This document shows, piece by piece, positions 1-6,829 of a stretch of 10,512 bases of DNA. Source of the DNA: Glomus cerebriforme (lineage: Eukaryota; Glomeromycota; Glomeromycetes; Glomerales; Glomeraceae); the NCBI GenBank assembly GCA_003550305.1, contig QKYT01000905.1, positions 1-10,512 on the forward strand, in the 5' to 3' direction. Each line of letters begins with the position of its first letter. Within the stretch, counting starts at the first letter, position 1. The notes beneath the pieces are model-generated. The model was not told the DNA's origin. It saw only the letters and a program-made list of their open reading frames with translations, and ran no database searches. The position numbers were made by a program, and so were the translations under genes.

Positions 1-49
1 TTTTATAATCATCTAAGTTGCACCAAAATGATCAAATTAATCATAACGG

Positions 50-178
50 ATGGATATCTATGCAGATATCCATGGATATCTGCATATCCATAATTTCTTA
101 TTTATTACCTAAAATCAATATCCAGATATCTGTGTATCCGCATAAATATCCAGATTTTATATTTATGGATGATGGATC
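50..178. repeat. Cluster of GGATATCC-type motifs in both orientations
   Basis: Variants of GGATATC, ATATCC and GATATCTG recur about every 10-25 bases from 50 to about 178, on both strands. Arrays of this kind are typical of subterminal regions of DNA transposons (hAT and others), where they serve as transposase-binding sites. No terminal repeat, duplication or coding sequence is visible, and the window starts only about 50 bases upstream, so it could be the edge of an element lying mostly outside. Simple low-complexity decay is an alternative. Confidence 0.45.
59..86. repeat. Perfect 28-bp palindrome centred on CCATGG
   Basis: The 28 bases are identical to their own reverse complement, centred between 72 and 73, with half-site TGGATATCTGCATA. 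Beyond the perfect part the two arms still resemble each other (GGATATC on the left, TATCC on the right) with one offset, so the hairpin could be longer. It sits inside the GGATATCC motif cluster and may be two head-to-head motif copies. Confidence 0.8.
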
Positions 179-180
179 AG

Positions 181-1370
181 ACTATTAGTTATAGTATTGA
201 ATTACTAATCCCTTTTTCAATTTTAATTAATTATTTTTTTTTTTTGTCTTTAAAAGGAGATAGTACAGAGCATTTTCTGTGAATTTAGGCATATTTAGTT
301 TTTCAGGCCTGATCACAATATTTGATTTTTATAAAAAATTCCTTTTAGCTTCTAAATTAATATTACTTTTGAGAGAGATGCGCCCAACAAATTCATTAAG
401 TAATATAAAGAATAAGATTACCATTTCCAGAAAATTTAACATTTAAATATTTTTTTATAAAAAACACTATAAGTCTATAACAGATAACTTAAAAAAAAAG
501 GTTTCATTTACTTACTTATTAAATAATTCAATTTGTATTTTATAATGAAAGTATAATTATTTAAAGTTTTTTAGGCCATTTTAAAATATTTTTGTGAGAT
601 GCAAAAAAATTAAAATTGATTTCATAATTCATATAACCTATAAATTATCAAATTAGTAAATAAAAAAAAAATAATTTTGAAGATTTATATTATAATAAAG
701 TTAAATTATTTTTAAAAAAATGTTTAAAAATTCTTTATAAAAAACATTAATATATCCTAACATCTAATTATGTAATAGTTATAATAAATAATTTGCAGAA
801 ATATAAAATCTTGATTATTATTTTTAATTTCTAAAGAAGAAGAATAATAATTTTTAATTAAAAATTAAATCCAATAAAAATTATATTACAAATCAGATTA
901 CTATATATATATATATTAAATAAATCTTGATTTGAATTTATTAATTATTTTTATTAATCTTAAGAAATTACTTTACTTAATATTAAAGTATTAAAATTAC
1001 ATCTGAAGTCAAAAACAGAAAATTTAAAAGCTAAGATTATCCATAAATTTTTCAAAGTTCTTTTTTTTATTTTAAGTCAAATATATATATAAAAAGAAAA
1101 AAAAGAAAATATTAGTAATATTCTTAAATAAAAGAAATTACATTAAAATCCTAATTTAAAATAAAAAGTAAAAATAAAAAAAAAATAAACATGATTTTTA
1201 CATATTATATATTTATATTTGTATTATAACGTAATATAAAAATTTAAGATTAAGATAAAAATTATTTAATATAAAAATTATTAAAATTATCTGGTGATTA
1301 AAGTGATTAAAATTTAAATTTAATATAGAATAAATTTTAAATTAATCTTTTATTTAATTTTAATTTTATA
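181..1370. other. AT-rich stretch without recognisable genes
   Basis: Long A and T homopolymer runs, short (TA)n tracts at about 902-916 and 1081-1090, and frequent stops in all frames. I see no open reading frame of note, no RNA gene and no clear transposon end. It is the left flank of the MULE insertion. Confidence 0.6.
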
Positions 1371-1379
1371 AAAAAATAT
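1371..1379. repeat. Left target-site duplication of the MULE (AAAAAATAT)
   Basis: Nine bases lying directly outside the left TIR are identical to the nine directly outside the right TIR (5112-5120). Nine bases is the characteristic duplication length for Mutator-like elements. The sequence is low complexity, so a chance match is easier than usual, but the exact abutment on both TIR ends makes it convincing. Confidence 0.85.
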
Positions 1380-1394
1380 GGAAATTGCTAAACA

Positions 1395-1448
1395 TCACCT
1401 GGGTGATTGTCGCTTGAGTGATTGTCATCTAGGTGATCATCACCTGAA
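1395..1448 (+). repeat. 15-bp palindromic iterons in left TIR (about 3.6 copies)
   Basis: Units start at 1395, 1410, 1425 and 1440 with the pattern TCRCYTRRGTGATNR. Each carries a near-palindromic core of the TCACCTAGGTGA type, so successive units can pair with each other or with themselves. By analogy with other MULEs such subterminal arrays are likely transposase-binding sites; that is inference. The right TIR carries 5.6 units of the same kind. Confidence 0.8.
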
Positions 1449-1521
1449 TTTTTTTTTCAAATATATCACATGATTTATAATATATAAATATATCTATTAT
1501 TCATTATTAATCATTAAATTT

Positions 1522-1600
1522 GCTTAGTTAGTTCAGTGGTTAAAATGCTAGATAATTTTTTTTTATCTTAGAAATGCAAGTTCAATTCCTGCACTGGGCC
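1522..1600 (+). tRNA. tRNA-like sequence in left MULE TIR (probably a pseudo-tRNA or Pol III promoter)
   Basis: The 5' heptamer GCTTAGT (1522-1528) pairs fully with ACTGGGC (1593-1599), two pairs being G-T wobbles, as in a tRNA acceptor stem. TAGTTCAGTGG (from 1530) fits the Pol III A-box consensus, and GTTCAATTC (from 1580) fits the B box. The T arm GCAAG/CCTGC has one mismatch and the D stem is weak. An anticodon-like arm can form from CTAGAT and ATCTTAG around a T9 run. If read as TTT the anticodon would suggest lysine, but this is very uncertain. The T9 tract (1556-1564) would stop Pol III, so a mature tRNA is unlikely. A T-rich tract follows the 3' end. Confidence 0.55.
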
Positions 1601-1623
1601 TTTAATTTTTTCAATTTTTTCAT

Positions 1624-2078
1624 TATTTTGGAGTCACAAAGTCATGTGAATTAAAAAGCACATTATGCAATAATATAAAAATGCATTATGATTTCAAATT
1701 TTTCATATGATATATCATATATTACACAGTATACTGAATGCCAAAATCAGTAAGAAAAAACAAATTTCCTTCTAATTACTTCACTGAGTTTTCTTTGTTT
1801 TCTTTTATTACAGAATACAGAATAATATCAGGATCCCAAAATATATATAAAAAGGTAGGATCAGAGTTTATGTATAATGAACCAAAAAAATCATGAAATC
1901 TTTCCTTTTTTGGATACTTTCTGATAATGTCAGCCAGAAATTTATTACTTATTTTAATAACTGATTGACATTACCATAATTCCAGTCCTGAAAAAATGCA
2001 TACAACTAATAGTAAAATTTTTTTGGCTAGACCTAACCTTTATATGCATATTTTAGGATCCTGTAATACCAATAACCA
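1624..2078. other. MULE 5' untranslated/promoter region
   Basis: Noncoding stretch between the left TIR and the first transposase ATG. It contains a TATATATAAAA stretch at 1842-1852 that could act as a TATA box, and ends in ATTTTAG at about 2050-2056, which also resembles an intron acceptor. No open reading frame is visible. Confidence 0.4.
1842..1852 (+). promoter_or_regulatory. Possible TATA box of the MULE transposase
   Basis: TATATATAAAA followed by AGG, about 230 bases upstream of the transposase ATG at 2079. In DNA this rich in A and T such a match is weak evidence. It is listed for its position and for being one of few long TATA-type matches between TIR and gene. Confidence 0.25.
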
Positions 2079-3826
2079 ATGAATAATGTGCATAATAAGC
2101 ACCATCTTTTTGAAGTGTACTCCTCAGCAGATGAAGAGATAGATAATATTAACGAACTACAAGATGAATATGAATCTGAAAGTGTATCTAGCGAAGAAAA
2201 ATATTCAGTATTTGATCTTGAGAAAGGAGATGTGTTTGAGGATTGGGACTCTACTGAAAAATGAGTTAAAAGCTGTATAAAAAATACTGGCTTTGAAGTA
2301 AAGAAGACTCAGCTTGAAAAAACAAAGAAAGTGAGATTATACGTTGTACTTTTAGTTGTAAGTTTTTAGGAGTATATCATGCACAGAAGAGAGCTGACAC
2401 AAAAAATATCTGTAAGCACGAAAGTGTAAAATTGAATTGTCCCTAGAATATTAACCTTCAGCTTACTAGTGGCTTCATATATATTACTTCGCTATACAAT
2501 GAACATAACCATTTTTTTGCTAAAAAGGAAAATTTAGTATCAAATTGTCAACTTGAACTAGAAATTCTTGAAGAGATCCAATTTCTTGTAAATGTTGGCT
2601 GTGAAGTAGGTCTGATTATCCACACACTTCAAAATGTTTTTCTGAAACAGTAATACATCTAAAGAATGTATATAATGCAATTTGTCACTTTCAAAACAGT
2701 CAGAAAAAATCGAAAACAGATGCTGCTGAAACATTTAAAAGGCTAATGAAATTACAACGTGAGGAACATGGGTGGTTTATTAAAACAAGGTTGAAAAGTA
2801 AAGACAGCCATCTTACAGGTCTTTTCTGAATAAGACCATCTCAGATAGAACTGTGATAAAGGTTTCACAATATTGTGATCAATAATAACATATCACAAAC
2901 AAACAAATACATATATATCTATACTTTATAATAATAGTAAATAATTATGCATGTTTATATATAATCACAACTGCCATTGTATCAGATGAAACTAAAGAAA
3001 TCTATCAGTGAATTCTGGAATATTTGCTGTACACCACAGACAATCTTGCATCAAATGTTTTATTCACTAATGTAAACCTTACGATAGTTTCAGCTATTCA
3101 TGAAATGTTGCTATCAACTAAGCATAATTACTGTATCTGATATCTGCGCAAAAATCTTAACAAAAATCTGAAAGGTCAGCTTCATAAAAATTACAATAAT
3201 TTTGTGAAAGCATGGAATGAATGCCAAAATTCCTTCTTAGAGAATGAATTTTAAAAATGATGGCATGAACTTCTTGCTAACTATCTAGCAGTAAGAAAAT
3301 ACCTAAAGCATGTACTTGGACAAGTTGTAACTAGCTGGGCATTATGCCATACCAATCGATTATTTAATGCAGAAGTCCAGTCTACTCAATGTGTTGAGGG
3401 TTACAATTTGCTAATCAAATAATTGGTCAAAAGTTCAGCAACATTGTTCGAATTGAATACATATATCCAGTCACTTCTTAACAAAGAAGAACAATTCGAA
3501 CGACATGAACAATCAGGTCAAAATCCCACAATAGGTTTGCCAAACATTGTAGGAAGGTACTTCAAAAGAATTAATACCATAATTAAAAAATTTCTTACTC
3601 CTCATATTTTAAAGATGCAGCATAATCAAATGAATAAAAGTATACTTTATTATGCAAATAAAGTAGAGAATTGGAAGGATTTCGCACCATTAATATTTAC
3701 TTGCAAATCATGTATCATCTTTATTCAATGAATTTCATCTAGATTTCCATTGGCAAAGGACAAAATGAAGGTGGTAAAGATGGTGAAGGACTACAATTTA
3801 ATGATAAAAAGCAATTTGAAGATAAA

Positions 3827-3955
3827 CAATCTGGTGATGAAGAACAAGCTGATGAAGGGCAAGATGACGATGAACAATCTGATGATGAAGAACAAACTGA
3901 TGAAGGGTAAGATGACAATAAACAAAATGATGATAAAAAACAATCTGAAAAGTTA
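3827..3955 (+). repeat. 48-bp (16-residue) acidic tandem repeat inside the transposase
   Basis: Units start at 3827, 3875 and 3923 (the third partial and diverged). In the coding frame they read QSGDEEQADEGQDDDE, QSDDEEQTDEG(stop)DDNK and QNDDKKQSEK. The second unit has TAA at 3908 exactly where the first has CAA at 3860, showing directly that this stop arose by C to T. The segment joins the end of the MULE domain to the SWIM finger and would be a disordered acidic linker. Confidence 0.75.
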
Positions 3956-4640
3956 AATTTTCCTAAAGATGACTATGAATTATCAATATCCAACTTATAT
4001 GTCCTGATTATATACCTTAATAATACTGGCATTCATGAAGTTTAGTGTTAATAACAATTGAGCAAAATAAAGAGCATTTCGTGATAATATGTGATAATGC
4101 TAACTACTTGTATATTTGCATGTAACTCGTAATGATTTGCTGCCATTTCTTTTCAGTAATACTTAATTCAGATAAAGCTATGTTTCATATCAGACTCATT
4201 TCAGATCGATGATACAACAAAAGGTTTTCTGATTTTTAAGAAAAACCTGCAATCATAATTTGTAACGGAAAGAACAAACTCATGTATAAACATCAAATTA
4301 GGCTAGATTTTAGCCTATTACATGAAATTCGTCATACATAAGCATTTTCAGAAACTGTTAAGCAAAATCTATCCAATCAAGCCAAATATAATAAAGGTTT
4401 TAGTTACGTAAAAAAAGCAATTGGACTAGCTCTCAAAATAGATTGTAAAGATGAATTAAATGAAATGTTGCAAGGATGAATAAACATTCTAAAATCAGCA
4501 AAGAGAATTTGCCAGAAATCAATAATTCTTACAAAACACATATAAAAGATGCCCTAAGAAAATGCATGAAGAATGTATTGGAAGGAAATCGAAATCCAAA
4601 GTCAAGTAGAACTGCTAGTACACATCAATCGAAGTATATA

Positions 4641-4682
4641 TGCAATTACTGTAAAGGCAGTGGATATAATGTGTGTAGGTGT
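4641..4682 (+). other. Degenerate zinc knuckle at the transposase C terminus
   Basis: The last open segment (4476-4721, 81 codons, stop TAG) contains C-x2-C-x4-Y-x4-C with Cys codons at 4641, 4650 and 4680 and Tyr TAT at 4665. The canonical retroviral-type knuckle has His at that place with a preceding Gly, which is present (GGA 4662). CAT to TAT is one C-to-T change. A basic tail follows (KKNPKKFKNN). Such knuckles bind nucleic acid in many MULE proteins. Confidence 0.7.
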
Positions 4683-4775
4683 GAATATAAAAAGAATCCA
4701 AAGAAATTTAAAAATAATTAGTTTAGAATAGAATTGTGATTATTTCAATCCAAAATGAATGTTAATGCTTGTTTT

Positions 4776-4781
4776 AATAAA
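4776..4781 (+). terminator. Possible polyadenylation signal AATAAA of the transposase
   Basis: Canonical AATAAA 55 bases after the transposase stop codon and before the right TIR. The hexamer is common by chance in this composition, so only the position supports it. Confidence 0.35.
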
Positions 4782-4863
4782 GAATTTTGAAAATAATTTG
4801 CATTTCTGCATGCTGTTTAAAGACATTCGCTTTTAATTTGATGAAAAAATTGAAAAAATTAAA

Positions 4864-4940
4864 GGCTTAGTACAGGAATTAAACCTGTATTTTTAAGATA
4901 AAAAAATCATCTAGCATTCTAACCACTAAACTAACTGAGC
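4864..4940 (-). tRNA. tRNA-like sequence in right MULE TIR (probably a pseudo-tRNA or Pol III promoter)
   Basis: Minus-strand counterpart of the left copy, also pointing into the element. The acceptor stem GCTCAGT/ACTAAGC has one mismatch. The T arm ACAGG/CCTGT is perfect, better than in the left copy. The D arm GTTT/GAAT pairs with wobbles. The A box reads TAGTTTAGTGG and the B-box region GTTTAATTC, each one transition away from the left copy. A T7 run sits in the anticodon-like arm and would be expected to end Pol III transcription. The two copies complement each other: each keeps pairs the other has lost, so their common ancestor folded better. Confidence 0.55.
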
Positions 4941-5012
4941 AAATTTAATGATTGTTAATAAATAATAGATATATTTATATATTATAAATCATGTGATATA
5001 TTCGAAAAAAAA

Positions 5013-5096
5013 TCCAGGTAATGATCACTCAGGTGATGATCATCTAGGTGACAATCGCCCAGATGATGATTATCCAGGTGACAATCACCTAGGCGA
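5013..5096 (-). repeat. 15-bp palindromic iterons in right TIR (about 5.6 copies)
   Basis: On the minus strand units begin at 5096, 5081, 5066, 5051, 5036 and 5021 (partial). The tip-most unit contains TCGCCTAGGTGA, one change from the perfect palindrome TCACCTAGGTGA. Two more units are present than in the left TIR, pointing to slippage or unequal exchange after the TIRs became separate. Confidence 0.8.
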
Positions 5097-5111
5097 TGTT
5101 TAGCAATTCCC

Positions 5112-5120
5112 AAAAAATAT
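5112..5120. repeat. Right target-site duplication of the MULE (AAAAAATAT)
   Basis: Identical in all nine positions to 1371-1379 and directly abutting the right TIR. It confirms the element boundaries and that the ends were mobilised together. Confidence 0.85.
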
Positions 5121-5536
5121 TATTATTTAATGAAATAATTTTAAATATAATTTACTAAGATTATAAATATATACAATCTATATAATCTTATTGTTTTATC
5201 TACTAAACAATTTTATTTATCTATAATTAAATTTTTTTCTATTGAAAACTTTATTTTAAAGGAATACTAGTAATAAATATTGATAAATAATCATAAGCTA
5301 TTTTTAAAAGATAAGAAAATTGTAATTTATTAATTTTACTATTTTAATAGATCTGTTTTTTCATTTATTAAAAATAAAGAAAAGTATATTTGAATTTTAT
5401 CACTATATACTATATTACATTATTTAAACATATGTGACATAACTGATATTTTTTTAATTTTAGAAGTATTAAGAATTTTAGGTTTAAGAAAAGCATAAAA
5501 TTTATTATAAGTATTATGATAAAACTTAAATAAACA
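5121..5536. other. AT-rich stretch without recognisable genes
   Basis: Right flank of the MULE up to the minisatellite. I see only short A/T runs and no ORF, RNA gene or transposon end. Confidence 0.55.
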
Positions 5537-6357
5537 GTTTCTGAACAAACTAAAGGTAAGTTCATTCTTTTATTTTTTTTTATTTTTTTTTTTTTTACTT
5601 AAAAGAACATAATTAACATCTCCCTTTTTTTTTTAGGAAATCTGAATGAACAGATGACTGGAATCTTAGATGAATGTAAGTTTATTCTTTTTTTACTTTA
5701 TTTTTTTTTTAGAAAAAGTAATTAATATTCTCTTTTTTCTTTTTTTAAGAAATTAGATAAACAGATAAAGCTGAATGAATAGAACTTGAACAAATAAATT
5801 AAGAGATTAGTTTATTTGTTTCTTTTATTTTTTTATTTTCATGAAATGTAATTAATATCTTTCTTTTCTTTTTTTAGGAAACCAGATGAACGATGAATCT
5901 TGAACAAACGCAAGTTCATTCTTTTTTTACTTTATTAATTATTAAGGAAAGTAATTAATATTTTCTTTTTTTTTTTTTTAGAAAACTGGATGAATGAATG
6001 AAGCTGAACAAATGGAATTTAAATGAATGAACTAAATGGTTAATTTATTTATTTCTTTCATTTTTTTACTTTCAGAAAACATAATTAATATCTCTTTTCT
6101 TTTTTTTAGGAAACTGGATAAATGAACAAAGCTGAATGAATGAAATTTGAATAAATGTTTTTACTTTTAGGAAATGTAATTAACATCTCCCTTCTCTTTT
6201 TTTTAGAAAACCAGATAAACAGATGAAACCAAATGAACAGAATTTGAACAAATGAATTAAGAGATTAGTTTGTTTATTTCTTTTCATTTTTTTATTTCTA
6301 GGAAATATAATTAATGTCTCTTTTTTCTTTTTTTTAAGAAACTGGATGAACAGATAA

Positions 6358-6365
6358 AGCTGAAT
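6358..6365. repeat. Left 8-bp duplication of MITE A (AGCTGAAT)
   Basis: Matches AGCTAGAT at 6543-6550 in six of eight positions, both differences being transitions. Eight bases is the hAT duplication length. Confidence 0.5.
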
Positions 6366-6542
6366 TAAGGTTGCTTGTCAAAACCTAGGGGTTTAGGAAG
6401 ATGACGTTTCGCTAAAAAGCAAAATTCTGCTGAAACTATATTAAAGTTATATTAAAAAACTGGCAAAACTCTGGAGAAAAGCGAAACTGCTGAAACTTAT
6501 TATAATTGTAAGATTTTGAAAAGGTTTAGATAGGGAACTTTA
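6366..6542 (-). mobile_element. hAT-like MITE, copy A (177 bp, internally deleted)
   Basis: Begins TAAGGTTGCTTGTC and ends in the inverse of TAAAGTTCCCTATC. It aligns in inverted orientation with copy B along its length, but about 67 bp are missing at TATTATAATTG/TAAGATTTTG. TAAGG fits the hAT terminal consensus YARNG, and an imperfect 8-bp duplication flanks it. Inserted in a minisatellite unit; its removal with one duplication restores a 131-bp unit like its neighbour (132), which independently supports the boundaries. It has no coding capacity and contains repeated GGCAAAACT-type motifs. Confidence 0.72.
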
Positions 6543-6821
6543 AGCTAGATGAATAGAATTTAAATGAATGAACTAAAAGATTAGTTTGTTTATTTCTTTT
6601 CATTTTTTTTACTTTCAGGAAACATAATTAATATCTTTCTTCTCTTCTTTTTAGAAAACTGAACGAACAATTAAATCCAGATCAGATCAGTTTTAGATTT
6701 GAATCAGTTTCAGTTTAGTTCAATTTCAGATTAATTAGATTTAAATCAGTTCAGTTTAAATCTGAATCAGTTTCAGATCAATTTAAATTAGATCTAGACA
6801 GATTCAGATCAGTTTAGATCT

Positions 6822-6829
6822 GTTTCAGA
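6822..6829. repeat. Left 8-bp duplication of MITE B (GTTTCAGA)
   Basis: Identical to 7074-7081. GTTTCAG is a frequent motif in the surrounding repeat, so chance identity is possible, but the exact abutment on both ends favours a true duplication. Confidence 0.6.

Larger units (their letters stand above)
1380..1623 (+). repeat. MULE left terminal inverted repeat
   Basis: Matches the reverse complement of 4841-5111 over its whole length. In order from the tip: terminal GGAAATTGC, about 3.6 palindromic 15-bp iterons, a T-run, a well-conserved AT-rich block around 1462-1521 that includes CACATGATTTATAATATA, the tRNA-like sequence at 1522-1600, and a T-rich inner border ending near 1623. It is about 27 bp shorter than the right TIR, mostly because it has two fewer iterons. 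Confidence 0.88.
2079..4721 (+). pseudogene. MULE transposase pseudogene (FAR1 / MULE DDE / SWIM / zinc knuckle)
   Basis: Cut-and-paste transposase of the Mutator superfamily, recognised from fragments in all three plus frames. 2079-2261: acidic N terminus. About 2265-2520: FAR1-like WRKY-GCM1 zinc domain (RCTFSCKF, KLNCP, then NEHNH at 2498-2512). About 2662-3420: MULE catalytic domain (HLTGLF, TNKY, SDETKEIY, TKHNYCI, TSWALCHTNR, VEGYN). The Asp expected before TNKY is Asn (2884-2886), and the TDxD-type motif reads NVN (3069-3077); the Glu of VEGYN (3396-3398) remains. 3423-3731: the longest intact piece. 3758-3955: acidic repeat. About 4070-4200: SWIM finger remnant ending CCHFFSVIL. 4641-4682: zinc knuckle with His changed to Tyr. 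Stops include 2262, 2444, 2827, 2854, 2857, 3009, 3138, 3252, 3258, 3420 and 3908. Frame changes lie near 2340, 2655, 2911-2924, 3735-3757, 4045-4070 and 4470. It is non-functional. Confidence 0.85.
1380..5111 (+). mobile_element. Mutator-like element (MULE), full length, decayed, FAR1-SWIM transposase type
   Basis: The element is 3732 bp and begins GGAAATTGCTAAACATC; its other end, read on the minus strand, begins GGGAATTGCTAAACATC. The ends are long inverted repeats, about 244 bp on the left and 271 bp on the right, and a perfect 9-bp duplication flanks them. Between the TIRs lies one transposase gene on the plus strand, with similarity to FAR1 DNA-binding, MULE catalytic, SWIM and zinc-knuckle segments in that order. 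The reading frame changes several times and many stops interrupt it, so the copy cannot move by itself. The TIRs have drifted apart mainly by transitions but remain readable, so it is not extremely ancient. It could still be mobilised in trans if active relatives exist. Confidence 0.88.
4841..5111 (-). repeat. MULE right terminal inverted repeat
   Basis: Reverse complement of the left TIR. From the tip inward on the minus strand: GGGAATTGC, 5.6 iterons, T-run, the shared AT-rich block with CACATGATTTATAATATA, the tRNA-like sequence (4864-4940), and an inner T-rich border ending at 4841. It is longer than the left TIR by about two iterons. Confidence 0.88.
5537..6670 (+). repeat. Minisatellite of about 97-132-bp units with splice-acceptor-like junctions
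   Basis: Eight near-identical junctions (pyrimidine tract + AG + GAAA, usually followed by CTGGATGAAC or similar) occur with AG ending at 5636, 5749, 5877, 5981, 6109, 6206, 6338 and 6654. Spacings are 113, 128, 104, 128, 97 and 132, then 316. Subtracting MITE A (177) and its 8-bp duplication from 316 leaves 131. Two unit types can be told apart. A short one carries a GTAAGTTCATTC-like segment (5556, 5676, and GCAAGTTC at 5910). A long one carries AAGAGATTAGTTTATTT. All units share TAATTAATATCTC before the pyrimidine tract. No coding frame runs through the array. Confidence 0.75.

Noticed and set aside
810..880. Inverted ATTATTATT / AATAATAAT arms as a transposon end
   Set aside because: The sequence is pure low-complexity A/T; similar matches arise throughout the window by composition.
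1522..1600. A functional tRNA-Lys gene
   Set aside because: A T9 tract in the anticodon-like loop, a weak D stem, a T-stem mismatch and a doubtful anticodon make a mature tRNA unlikely; it is kept only as tRNA-like.
2911..2924. An intron in the transposase between TNKY and FIIIVNNY
   Set aside because: Only 14 bases separate two frames of one conserved block; a small deletion explains this better than an intron, and no splice sites are present.
3423..3731. 102-codon ORF as a separate gene
   Set aside because: The same frame continues upstream through conserved MULE domain sequence (VEGYN and earlier); it opens only because of the stop at 3420. It is part of the transposase pseudogene.
3750..3956. 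68-codon Lys/Met-rich ORF
   Set aside because: It is the neighbouring frame of the acidic 48-bp repeat. The acidic frame fits the transposase context and the repeat structure, so this one is a shadow.
6366..6542. Mariner/Tc1-type MITE with TA duplication
   Set aside because: TA occurs at both ends, but the 8-bp model explains the flanks of all three copies, fits the hAT terminus rule and restores the minisatellite period.
5537..6670. CRISPR array
   Set aside because: Units are 97-132 bp, diverged and without a constant repeat with unique spacers; the setting is eukaryotic transposon DNA.
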